The notes under the pieces are model-generated. The model searched no databases. It saw only the letters and a list, made by a program, of their open reading frames with translations, and was not told the DNA's origin. Below, one piece after another: positions 9,938-20,875 of a stretch of 64,000 nt of DNA. The number at the start of each line of letters is the position of its first letter. Within the stretch, counting starts at the first letter, position 1. The position numbers and the translations under genes were made by a program. Origin of the DNA: Monodelphis domestica (Eukaryota; Chordata; Mammalia; Didelphimorphia; Didelphidae); assembly GCF_027887165.1 (NCBI RefSeq), contig NC_077227.1:67335607-67399606 (forward strand). The letters are read 5' to 3'.

Positions 9938-10636
9938 CTCTGAACGTGGAGGATTGGCTTTTCTTGTCTTTGTCTGGTGATCAGTGGCTTTAGTCCTGGG
10001 CAGATGTTGGTTCTATGAGTGTTCCCTGGGCTAAACTGAATATGCCTCACTGGAACTGGAATGGAAGGGTCGGACCACGAGGCCACACTCTCCCCCTGGC
10101 TCGATTTCCGGAAGTTGCCTTCAGAATCCCTGGCCGTGAGGCTGTTTCGTCGGCCTGCGGGGGGATGGGCTGCCGCTTCCCCAAGCTCCGAGAGCACAGA
10201 CTTTCACTGAGACTTGGATAGCAGGATCCAGCCCGTGAGGCGGTCTTGCCCGCCCTGAGGGTTGCTGTTGTTTTGACCAGCTCTCTGCAGCGGAGGCCCC
10301 AGGCAGTAACTTTCACCCGGACTGGGACTTGGGTAGAAGACCCTGAGGGTTGTTGTTCCTCAGACCCTGCTCTCTGAGCCCGGCGCGGCTGCCGCTTCCG
10401 GGAGCCTTGGACTCTGCGCTCCTACCCCTGAGGTCCGAGGGATCTCGGGTTCTGGCTTTTAAGGGGAGCTGTACCTTTTGAACCGGATCCAGGTCCAGGA
10501 GGAGGGTTCCCAGGTTCTGTGCTGTTGATCGTTTTGAATTTCGGCGCCTTAGGAGCTTTTAGTTTGAGATCGGTCGGGAAGGGTTTTCCGGAGATCTGAA
10601 CTTCAGCTTTCTCTAAGCCGCCATCTTAACCGGAAA
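9938..10636 (-). promoter_or_regulatory. L1 copy 1 5' UTR with internal promoter
   Basis: 699 bp, markedly more GC- and CpG-rich than the surroundings, as expected for the L1 5' UTR that carries the internal pol II promoter. It contains a YY1-like site near its first base and a degenerate tandem repeat: about 10197-10302 resembles about 10303-10390, sharing ACTTTCAC, ACTTGG.TAG and CCCTGAGGGTTG.TGTT. Promoter function is inferred from position and family. Confidence 0.75.
10617..10627 (-). promoter_or_regulatory. YY1-like site at the start of L1 copy 1
   Basis: The minus strand reads AAGATGGCGGC, matching the YY1 core AANATGGCGGC, 10 nt from the element's 5' end. Human L1 carries a YY1 site at nearly the same place, where it positions transcription initiation. 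Confidence 0.65.
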
Positions 10637-10653
10637 CAGAGCCAAATATTCTT
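10637..10653 (+). repeat. Right target-site duplication of L1 copy 1
   Basis: 17 bp identical to 4312-4328, directly after the L1 5' end. Confidence 0.95.
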
Positions 10654-11639
10654 ACAAAATAAGAAAGTTATCCTCTTTCTACTTCTCTGAGATTTCAAAC
10701 AAAATCATGGATGGGAGCTTGGAGAAAGAATTTGGCAATGAGATTTCTTTTAACTGGCAATAGAATTAGACCCAAAATGTGTGGCCTGATAGAAATGGCC
10801 ATGTTTCAAAATCATATTTCAATCCTTTGCTGCTGTCAGGCTTAAATGAACAAGTTAAGCCTGAACAATACATTCCTACTATTGTCACAGCCTTGATTAA
10901 GATAAAAGTCTCATCATCTCCATCTCTGGTCTTGAGCAATAACCTTTATGTAATGCCATTGCTTTTAGACTACATTTCTCTTTAAGTCAAAACATTCCTG
11001 GCTAGAACACAATGTAATTGTATCATATATCTCAGCAATCCCATAGATCACTGGGAAGGTAGCACTATATAAAAATCTAATTGTATGATGGAAGAAAACA
11101 TATATTCAATCTCAACTTTCCTCTAAAAAAAGAAATAGTATTTCTCTATTTCTGCTTTTAAATAATCCCTTGCAAATGAAGAAGGAACAATACTCCTCAT
11201 TAAGAAACTCTTTACAACAATAGAATTCCACACTGTATTATAATATATTTGCAAAAGTAACCATCCCTCTCCTTCTTCTTTAGCTTGAAAAGCAAGGGGA
11301 GAGCTCTCATACTATAAACACATGAACTGACTTCCTTGGCCATGACATTATTGAGTTATCCTCAGTACTATGCTAACTCTTTTTGACCAATTTTATGACG
11401 CTTCTTCATCTTCTGTGGGCTAGAGTCTCCAGAAGCTATCATTGGTTCAGTTACCCCCAAGGCCTACATCTATGGCAAGATGGGACCTGCCTTGGTATGC
11501 TAGTCTGTATTCCATTCCCACCCCAATACGAAAGGTTTTTTATGCAGGCATTCTAAGTTTTTATCAGGTGAAAAATTATTTCACTTTGTCTTTGTTGGTG
11601 CATTCTGTTGCTCCAGAATTTGTTTTGAAGCGTTAACAA
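10654..11639. other. Intergenic, no gene
   Basis: AT-rich sequence. The short ORFs here (for example 10779-10985 and 11442-11636) lack recognisable motifs or conserved-looking composition. I see no recognisable repeat or regulatory signal. Confidence 0.4.
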
Positions 11640-12850
11640 TCAAATAATAGAGGCAGAAGAAAAATTGGAAAAAGAAATGAGAGTAATGGAGGAAAATAAT
11701 GAAAAAAGAATTGATAGCTTGCTAAAGAGGGCCAAAACCATTGACAAAAAATAATATCTTATAAAACTAAATATGGCAATTGTAAACAAAAACAAAAAAT
11801 CAATGAAGAGAACACCTTAAAAAGCAGAATTGGCCATTTTGGGGGGAAAATGTACAAAAATCCAGATGAGAAACTCCTTAAAGATAGAGTTGACCATTTT
11901 GAAAAAGAGATACAAAAGCTAATTCAAGAAAACTATTTCTTAAAAATCAAAATGGGGAAATGGAACATCATGACTTCATGAGACATCAAGAAATTATAAT
12001 AATAAACAGACTGACAAAAAATAAAAATAGAAGAAAATGTGAACCATCTCATTGGAAAAACAAGTGACTTATTGGACTGCCTGCATGTCATGATAAAAAA
12101 AAAGAGACTAGATATCATCTTTCAATACAACTAGGAAACAGTACTGATATTCTAGAACTCGGGGGTATAATAGAAATGGAAAGAATACACTGATCACCTC
12201 TTGAAAGAAATCCCAAAATGAAATCTCTCGAGAATATTATAGCTAGCTATATTTCAGAACTCTCAGATCAAGGAGAAAATATTTCAAGCAGCAAAACAGT
12301 GCCAATATTATGGAGGATAACATAAGATTTAATAGCATCTTTGTGAAAGGATCATGGGGCCTTTGTTCTGGAGGGCAAAGGAGCTAGAATTGCAACCCAA
12401 AATCATCTGCCAAGCAAAACTAAGCCTGATCCTTGAAGGGAGAAAAAATAAGTATTCAATGAAATAGAGTACTTTTAAGCATTTCTGATAAAAAGATCAG
12501 AAACGAATAGGAAATTTGACTCAAATACAAGTCTCAAGAACAGCATTAAAAAATAAACAACAAAGAGAAATTATAAGAGATTCAAGAACATGAAACTTAA
12601 TATTCCTACATAGGAAGATGGTACTTATAATTAATTCCTAAGAGCTTTATCATTTTTAGGGTAGGGATGAGAATAAAACTTTTTCTCAGTTGTAAATGGT
12701 ACCTTCACAAAATCTGATCATGTAATAGGTCATGAAAACCTATGACCAAATGTAAAAAACAGAAATATGAAATAAATTCGTTTCATGTCATAATGCAACA
12801 AAAGTATTTTTAATGAAGGATCATATAAACAAAAATTAAAAGTTAATGGA

Positions 12851-13065
12851 GGGGCCAGATAAGTGACTCAGTGGATTGGAAACCTGGCCTAGAGACAAGA
12901 GATCTTGAGTTCGAATTTGATCCCAGACACTCTCTAACTATGTGACCATGGGCAAATCATTCTTAACTCTCATTTCTTAGTTCTTACAGCTCTTCTGCCT
13001 TGGAGCCAATACACAGTATTGATTCTTAGATAGAAGATAATTTTAAAAATAAAATAAAAATTTTA
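12851..13065 (+). mobile_element. tRNA-derived SINE (marsupial SINE1-like), nested in the old L1
   Basis: Begins GGGGCCAGATAAGTGACTCAGTGG, with box-B-like GTTCGAATTTGA. Then come 'gggcaaatcattctta', 'gccttggagccaatac' and 'attgattcttagatagaag', and an A-rich tail. Same family as 29372-29572. Confidence 0.85.
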
Positions 13066-13439
13066 ATAGCTATTTGGAAACTGAATTATCTAATTTTAAA
13101 GAATAAGTCAAAGAATAAATCTTAGAATCAACTATTTTACTAAAGAAAATGATAATGAGAAAACATTCCAAAATTTGTGGCATGCAGTCAAAGCAGTACT
13201 TATGAGAAAATTTATACCCTAAATGCATAAAAAATTAAAGAGAAAAAGAGCAGATTAATGAATTGGACTTACAACTACCCAAAAAACCCCTAGAAAAATA
13301 ACAAATTAAAATGCCTAATTAACCAATAAAATGGAAATTATGAAAATCAAATGAGAAATTTATATTATTTAAAATGAAAATATCACTGAACTAATGAATA
13401 AAACAAGGAGCTAGTTTTATTTAAAATAGGAAAACAGAT

Positions 13440-14040
13440 ATAGGCTCACTCTTTGTGGTGGCAAAAAAAATTAGAAAATGAGGGGATGCCCTTCACTTGG
13501 GAAATGACTAAACAAATTGTGGCATCTGTTGGTGATGGAATACTATTGTGCTAAAAGGAATAATGAACTGAAGGAATGCCATGTGAATTGGAACAACCTC
13601 CAGGAATTGATGGAGAGTGAAAGGGGCAGAACCAGGAGAATCTTATACACAGAGACAGATACACTATGGCACAATCTAATGTAATGGACTTCTCTACTAG
13701 CAGCAATGCAATGATCCAGTATAATTCTGAGGGACTTTTGAGAAAGAACACTATCCACAACCAGTGAAAGAACTGTGGGAGTAGAAACACAGAAGAAAAA
13801 CAACTGCTTGACCACATGGGTCTATGAGGATATGATTGGGGATGCAGTCCCTAAACTTATCATCCTAGTGCAAATATCAATAATATGGAAATAAGTCTTG
13901 AGCAATGACATATGTAAAACCCAATAGAATTGAGTGTTGGCTACAGGAGGGGGATAGGCAGAGGAGAGGGAAAGAGCATGAATTATGTAACCATGGAAAA
14001 ATATTCTTAATTAATCAATTAAAAATTAAAATAGAAAAAA
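13440..14040 (+). mobile_element. 5'-truncated L1 tail nested in the old L1
   Basis: Contains the last ORF2 segment (from 'ctctttgtggtggcaaaa', through 'gatggaatactattgtgct', to the CDS end), then a 3' UTR and 'tatgtaaccatggaaaaat'. Better preserved than the L1 around it. The outer element's ORF2 resumes at about 14050. Confidence 0.8.
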
Positions 14041-15265
14041 AGAAATTTAGTGGAAAAATAATAAAATAGAAAATTAATTGGTTAATTTGATTTAAAAAAA
14101 TTAGAAAACCAAATTACTGGTCTCAAAAGTAAAGAGTGAATGTACCAACAATGAAGATGTAATTAAAGCCATTAATAGGAAGTATATTATCCAGTTTTAT
14201 GCCAGTAAAACCAACAATCTATGTGAAATGGAGAAATATTTACAAAAATGTAAGCTACTCAATTTAACAGAATAGCAAATAGAATATTTATGTAATTTTA
14301 TTTTAGAAAAAGAAATTTTAAAAGTAATTAAGTTAGAAATCTCTGAAAAAAATACTCAAGACCAGATGGATTAACAAGTGAATTCAATTAATCTTTTAGG
14401 GAACAATTAAGACCAATACAATCTAAATAAATATTTGGAAAAATGTAAAAAATGTCTTTTGTGACAAAAATAGGGTTTTGATTTAAATCAGGAAGAGCAA
14501 AAAGAGAAATAAAAATATATATCAATTCCCTTAATGAATGCTAAGTTTTAAATAAAATTCTAACCATAGAGATTACTGCAAAACATCAGCATGATCTTAT
14601 ACTATGATCATGTGGGTTTTAAGCAAGAAATGCCAGGCAGGTTTAATATTAGGAAAATGCCACTACTAGGTTTGTATCCCAAAGAGATTTAAAAATGGAA
14701 AAGAATCTATTGATACAAAAATATTTATAGTAGCTCTTTTTGTGGTAACAAGGAATTGGACATCTAAGGGGTGCTTATCAATTGTGGAATGGCTGAACAA
14801 ATTATGGATATATGATTTTGATGGAAAACTTCAGAAAAACCTTGGAACACTTATATGAACTTATGCAAAATGAAGTGAGCAGAACTAGGAGGATATTGTA
14901 TATTTTAACTACAATACTGTAATAAAATCAACTTAGTTACTCTCATCAAGGCAATGATCCAAGACAACCACAAAGAACCCATAATGAAAAATAGGATACA
15001 CCTCCATTGAAAGAACTGATGAATTATGAAGAAAGATTGAAGCATATTTTTTCTGTTTTTAAATTACTTTATTTTGTTTGTTTTTGTACCATGGATGATG
15101 TGGAAATATATTTTATTTGATCTCATATGTATAATGAAAATCAAATGGTTTTCATTTTTAAGGAAGAGAGAGAAGTTGGAGAGAGGGAAAAATAAAATAT
15201 GTAAACAAAAAATTGGTTACATTTTTAAAAATTGTAATTGGGAAATATTCAATAAAATAAGTAAA

Positions 15266-17102
15266 TATAAAATGAGGCATATAATTTCATCCATGATACA
15301 TCCATCCTTAGATAGGAAGGATCATTTGACAAGGGAACTAGGAAAGCCTACTGAAGAAGGTTGCATTTTAAATCAATCTTGAAAATGTCAAAAGAAAGAT
15401 ATGAGGATGCAGAATTTTCTAAGCTTAAAGAAGAGCAAGGGCAAAGACAAGGAGTCAGGAAATCTAGTTTATTGTGTGAAAAACAGCAAATAGTTCAAGA
15501 TGACTTGACTACAGATTTTATGAAGAGGAGTAAAGTGTAAGAAAATGGAAATGATAGGAAATGTACATCTTGTGAATAGCCTTACATTCTCAAGAGAACT
15601 TAATATTTGATCCTGAAGTAATAGTAAACCTGAGCAAAGTGTGATATATTCACACCTAAAGATCTGGAAAATAATTTTAAGAGATAATTGAGAATGGATT
15701 AGAATAGGGAGAGATTTAAGGCAGGGAGATAAATTGGGAGACCATAGCAATACCCTGAATGTGAGATACTAAAGGCCTCCTACAACTGGGAAATGGTTTT
15801 GTGACTAGAGATAAAAAGACACATAAATCTTGGAAACAGAAACAAGACTTGTCAATAGATTGAAATTTGGGGGTAAATGAAAGCAAGGAATCCAGGGCTA
15901 TGAACTTGGGAGATGGGATATGGTAGTATCCTCCACCATATGAGGCAATTTCATTAGTGAGAAAGGCTTTCAGGTAAAGATAAGGAGTTTAATTTTAGAT
16001 AAGTTGAGTTTGAGATTCCTGCAAGAACATCTGATTTGAAATGTCTGATATGCACCTGAGACCATGGGAATGAAGCCCAGAAGTTAGACTAGAATATATT
16101 TTATTCAAAACAGGGAAATAGTCAATAGACAACAGATAACTGAACTGAAGAGAAAATGGGTACATTAGGATCAATTTCCTGAAGGTAGCAAGGATAAAAG
16201 TCATCTCTTGATATGTGACAAAATTGAAGAAAGAGAATGGGAAAGGATATCTGAGAGATATGATATGAGGAAAAGGGGGAAAAAGAGCTTTTAGTGGATG
16301 TATTCAACTTTTTCAGTGAACTATGAGGAAAAAAGAGAAGGTAAAAATGAGAAAAGTGCTAGGAGAAGTTTTGATAAAGATTAAAAATATTTGAAATAGT
16401 TATTTTTTGAACCATATTGCTTGAAGAATTTGTCATCTAAGTTTTCTACATGAATGAAATCCCAAGACTAGTACCTATCTCAAACTATTTTTGTATCTAC
16501 ATGTTTATATTGTTTGCACTTAAAGACATACATACACATATATAAGTAAATATACACATGTGCATGTATATATACAAATATATATATATAACATAGAATG
16601 TCATTTCCTTGTGGAAAGTATTATTTTTTATTTTTGCATTTTCTTCCTAGCAATTAGCATGAAATATGGCACATAGTTAGTGCTTGATAAATTCTTGTTA
16701 CATGGAGGAGAGGAAAAGGGAAAGAAAAATAAAAGAAACAGAAATACCTTGTTCCATACTCTCAATTAAAATGGAAGGATGGAGATTGAGCATTAGAACA
16801 AAGTAATCTTCAAAGTCCTGTGTCTTAAGAACACATGCAATATTTAAGGCAAATACTTTCTATCTTATTCCTTTTTTTTTAGGATTGAAGCCTTCTTGGT
16901 TCTGCCCCTCTTTAATGTTGGAATCAATATTGTGATTCTTCATTTCAAGTTTATTCCCTTTTTGGGGGGGAGGCAGGGAAATGTGCTCCCTTCTTCTTTT
17001 CTCATGAAGAAATATCTGTTGAATCAAATCTAGTCATTCCCTATTCATAATAAAAGTTGTTCCTCTCCATCTTATCAGCAAAAATCCTTAAAAATAATTC
17101 TT
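15266..17102. other. Intergenic, no gene
   Basis: Purine-leaning unique or anciently repetitive sequence at about 15270-16400. About 16500-16600 is low-complexity TA/CA sequence. 'ttagcatgaaatatggcac' through 'gcttgataaattcttgtta' (16650-16705) resembles the 3' tail of L2/MIR relics. No coding potential is recognised. Confidence 0.4.
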
Positions 17103-17290
17103 TTTAGGGAGGTAGGTGCATAGGTGATAGAATGCCAGATCCAGTTGGCATCTGCAGGACACAGATTCAAATCTGGCCTCAGATATTTCCTAGCCTTGTG
17201 ACCCTGGGAAAGTCACTTAATTCCTTGCCCTTCTACCTTAGAGTAGTACTAAGACAGGAAGCCAGGGTTTAATTTTTTGAGACCATTTTA
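17103..17290 (+). mobile_element. SINE1-like/MIR-like SINE
   Basis: Shows 'ggtaggtgcataggtgatag', 'cagattcaaatctggcctc', 'ccttgtgaccctgggaaa', 'gtcacttaattccttgcc' and 'actaagacaggaagccagg', in SINE order. Confidence 0.75.
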
Positions 17291-19214
17291 AAAAATCTGG
17301 AAACCAGTTGGTTTCAAAAAACAACTATAAATTTAATGGTTGTTCACAGTTTATTCTGGTAATCTTAGTAAGTCATCAAACAACCTTTCTAATAGCTAGG
17401 TTATGTATTTAATAATTGTAATGATTAGAAATTGAACTTGTATTCTTGTTCCAAGGACAGAGCTCTTTCTATTTCACTACATTAATGCTTTGTCATAGCA
17501 ATCCCCCCCAACATAATATTCAACATATAATGCATTTTTCTTTTCACTTTTAGATACCGTTGAGATACATCCTTGGGCCCAGGATAGAGGCTGACAGGTG
17601 ATGGGATCCTGTCATTCTCAATCTTTAATCTTTTAATCAATTCCAATATGAAAAGTGGAACAGTATGGCTAGGGGTATGCAGGTTGTAATTGTAAATTTA
17701 AGTAAATATAGAATTATATGGTGATAAAGTGAGAAAGGTCATCAGTGGATGATAAATCCAGCTACAGAGAGAAAGGACATGAAGAAAGCAAGTTACCAGG
17801 GACAAAAGTCAAGCCTATAAATCCTTGTATTAGAGATTCTCATAACGTGGAGAACCAAGTTTTAACTAGGGAATTTTTTTCACTAATACTCCCCACCCAG
17901 GAAATCTAAATCAATATGTGCCTGGTACCTCCAAGACAATGTTCTAATTTAGTAATAACCCAATAAGTCAATTAACTAATTTAGGCACCTATTTCACAAT
18001 GTCACAGAATTTAACTATTTAAAAGATGTCAAACAAAATAGAAATTATAGAATGAACAGTACTATCAGTGAGGAAAAGGCATAAGTAAAGGTAGGTAGTG
18101 TCTTCTCACCCACTTTTTTTTTGCTTTGTCTGTCTGACTCATTCTCTCTCTTTCTCTATCTGATGATGAAGTGAGAAATTCACAATAGCCCCAAACCTAA
18201 ATCTCTTTAAACAAAATGAGCTTTGAATGAGCAGGTTGTAGCTAAATACTGAAGCAGGCCTTGCTTATTTTCACATTTCAAAAATATTTGATTTCATTTT
18301 ATGGGTTATTTTCTATAAAGATGCAGAATACAAATCCTTTGAACCTTAGTAGAAAGTCTGTCATTAGGAGTAGCACAATATCACAGTGGATAGAAATATT
18401 TGATCCTAAAGTTAATAGGGAACTCATGGAGTTTATTGAGTTGGGAAGTCATCAACACTTTGGAAAAATCCCTTTGATAACAACCCACCCATGGCTGCTC
18501 ATCCTAAGTGAACAGCTCTGTCCAATCTAAAATAGAAAGTTGTGTCAGGGTATGTTCCTCCTGTTCACTACCCTAAAAAAGCAATTATTTTAAGGAGTGG
18601 GATATGGAGAGGGAAGGAAGAGTAGAATTTTCCCATTGAAGCTATAAATCTGATGTACCCATTATAGTCATTACCTTAAATGTCTTTGAGGAGTCAATGA
18701 CATTCAATAAACACAGGTACTCTTGAGTTTCCCACATGGCAGGAGTGAAAGGTGACAGGTGAAGGTTAGATGAATCTGTGTTGCAAATATGTCTATAATT
18801 ATCTATAGAGAGGAAGTTATAGAATACTTCTTTCCATCCTCTACATGATCACTGGGGTCAGACCCTTGCCAACCCTCACCCCAAGTCCTATCCTGATGTT
18901 CCTGACCGAGATAAGGCTACTTACCATCAAGAGATCCCAGACACTACTTTGGAGGCAAATGATCTTAGTCAATGCCTTTATTTGACAGTTGACAAAATTG
19001 TAACAGAAAAATTTCTCATTGAATTATCAATTAAGAGTTTTTTCTTCCCTTTAAATCATAAAAAGAACACTTCACCATCCATAAATCATTCCACAATTTT
19101 TCACAGATTTCAAGTACATGACCTTTGATCTGTATTTTCAAACTTTACAGTTGCACCGATTACATAAATTATTTCTGTTTGGTTAACCAGATATTCAGTG
19201 ATAAAGTGGAAATC
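17291..19214. other. Intergenic, no gene
   Basis: AT-rich sequence with a short TC-rich patch near 18120-18165. The 89-codon ORF at 18261-18530 has no recognised domain. Nothing else supported. Confidence 0.4.
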
Positions 19215-19435
19215 ATTTAAAATCTTAGTATCATAGGATCATAGAATTAGCACTCAAAGGAATCTTATCAAATTCTATTTCCTCACTTGACAAACGAGGA
19301 AGGTCCAAAAGAGTCAAGTGATTTATTCAGGTTCTTGTACTTTGTAAAAGTATCACTTTGAGGGATTTGAACCCAACAGTTCCTTACCCCAGGCCTGGCA
19401 GCACTATTCTATAATCCTACTTTTTTCACTATTTC
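19215..19435 (-). mobile_element. MIR/THER-like SINE relic
   Basis: Characteristic phrases: 'atcataggatcatagaattag', 'ctcacttgacaaacgagg', 'gagtcaagtgatttattcag', 'gatttgaacccaacagttcc'. This is the antisense reading of a MIR/CORE-SINE. Confidence 0.6.
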
Positions 19436-20515
19436 AAATAGATCTCTTTTCCAAATATTTCAAATGAGTGAAATTTTATCTATGAAGTTACTTGCTGTAC
19501 AGGGAGGTAAATTATTGTTTTTTAAAAAGATGTGGTAATAGCTTTCTTAAATTGTCTTATCTAATAGACTTGTTATAAGAAATAAACATTATTAGCATTT
19601 TCATTCACATTCGGAAGGAAAGGAAAACTTTGTGGTGAATTAGGAAATGAATAAAAGTTCTGTGAATTGATGAGAGAAAAGAAGGAAATATTATGAACTC
19701 ATGATCCTTCATTCATCTTTTTTGTTCAAGAACCTCCAGTGACTAATGAAGTTTGGCATTTTGGGACAGATTATTTGGATGTTCAAGGTAAGGATGGGTA
19801 AGAAATGTTTCAGATAATGTTGAACATCTTGGGTAACAGGTAAAAAATAAGATTTCAGTCTCTCTTACCTCTCTTCTTTTGCATCAAAAAGAGGACAATT
19901 AAGCAATTTCATGGTCAATAATTGGGAGATTTTGCAGAAGGTCACAGGAATTAGAAATAGAAAAGACTTTAGCAATCAAGTAGTTTAATACCCTGACTTT
20001 TCAGATGAGATAACTGAAATATCAAGAGGTTAAAAGTACAACAAATCCCAGAGTTACTTAGTTATCAGGGACTTCATTGGCCAGCTAGTTCAACCTATAG
20101 AGGAAAAGAATACCTATTTCTTTTCAGGGCCTCCTAACCAAAGTATCTTTGCTAAATGTGTGTAGCTAGTAAAAGGCTGAGGGAGAATTTGAATTCAAAT
20201 CTTCTGACTTCAAATATAATGTACCCCCCATTTCATTACACTGATTCCATTTGGTTTCATAGAGAAATTCCTTGCAATTAATTCAGCCAAACCTTGTAAA
20301 CATTTGTAAATCCTAGAACAGCTAAATGCATTACTTATCAGAATTCTAAGGTAAGAAAATATTTATTGTAATTAAAATAGTATATACATGAATGCATACT
20401 AATCTATAGAGATATATGTTTATATCCATACCACAGAAAAATTAATGGCATTTTAATTAAAATATAATTTTTTTTCTTTCCTGTGCCATTTATCTTCATT
20501 TATTTTCATCATAGT
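19436..20515. other. Intergenic with one SINE relic
   Basis: About 19940-20215 resembles another degraded antisense MIR-type element ('cttttcagatgagataactg', 'gaatttgaattcaaatc'). The rest is AT-rich with no gene recognised. Confidence 0.4.
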
Positions 20516-20532
20516 GATCAGTGGGCATTTAT
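20516..20532 (+). repeat. Left target-site duplication of L1 copy 2
   Basis: GATCAGTGGGCATTTAT, identical over 17 bp to 26095-26111. Confidence 0.93.
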
Positions 20533-20875
20533 TTTTTTTAAATATATTTTATTTGATCATTTCCAAGCATTATTCGTTAAAGACATAAATCATTTTCTTT
20601 TCCTCCCCCCCACCCCCCATAGCCGACGCGTAAGTCCACTGGGCATTAGATGTTTTCTTGATTTGAACCCATTGCTTTGTTGATAGTATTTGCATTAGAG
20701 TGTTCATTTAGAGTCTATCCTCTGTCATGTCCCCTCAACCTCTGTATTCAGGCAGTTGCTTTTTCTCGGTGTTTCCACTCCCATAGTTTATCCTTTGCTT
20801 ATGAATGGTGTTTTTTTCTCCTGGATCCCTGCAAGTTGTTCAGGGACATTACACCGCCACTAATGGAGAAGTCCA

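Larger units (their letters stand above)
4329..10636 (-). mobile_element. Full-length young L1 LINE (copy 1) with both ORFs open
   Basis: A 6308-bp non-LTR retrotransposon inserted on the minus strand. In sense order it has a GC-rich 5' UTR (10636-9938), ORF1 (9937-9014), a purine-rich inter-ORF region (9013-8484), ORF2 (8483-4677), and a 3' UTR with a G-rich tract and AATAAA ending in an 11-nt A-tail. Perfect 17-bp duplications flank it, as expected from target-primed reverse transcription. The target strand reads TTCTT/ACAAAA at the nick, a degenerate form of the usual TTTT/AA. Full length, both ORFs open and unmutated duplications all point to recent insertion. Activity is inference. Confidence 0.95.
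11640..15265 (+). mobile_element. Old, decayed L1 with two later nested insertions
   Basis: Sense-strand fragments appear in L1 order. About 11640-11900 is an ORF1-like coiled-coil stretch. About 12380-12480 encodes a piece like KELELQPKIICQAKL, matching the ORF1 C-terminus. About 12690-12840 matches the ORF2 endonuclease end (TFTKSDHVIGHEN). About 13130-13440 and 14050-14420 match mid-ORF2, about 14650-14900 is the ORF2 C-terminus, and about 15030-15265 resembles the 3' UTR of old marsupial L1s. Many stops and indels. A SINE (12851-13065) and a younger L1 tail (13440-14040) interrupt it, so it predates both. The jump near 14645 implies an internal deletion. Exact ends are approximate. Confidence 0.7.
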
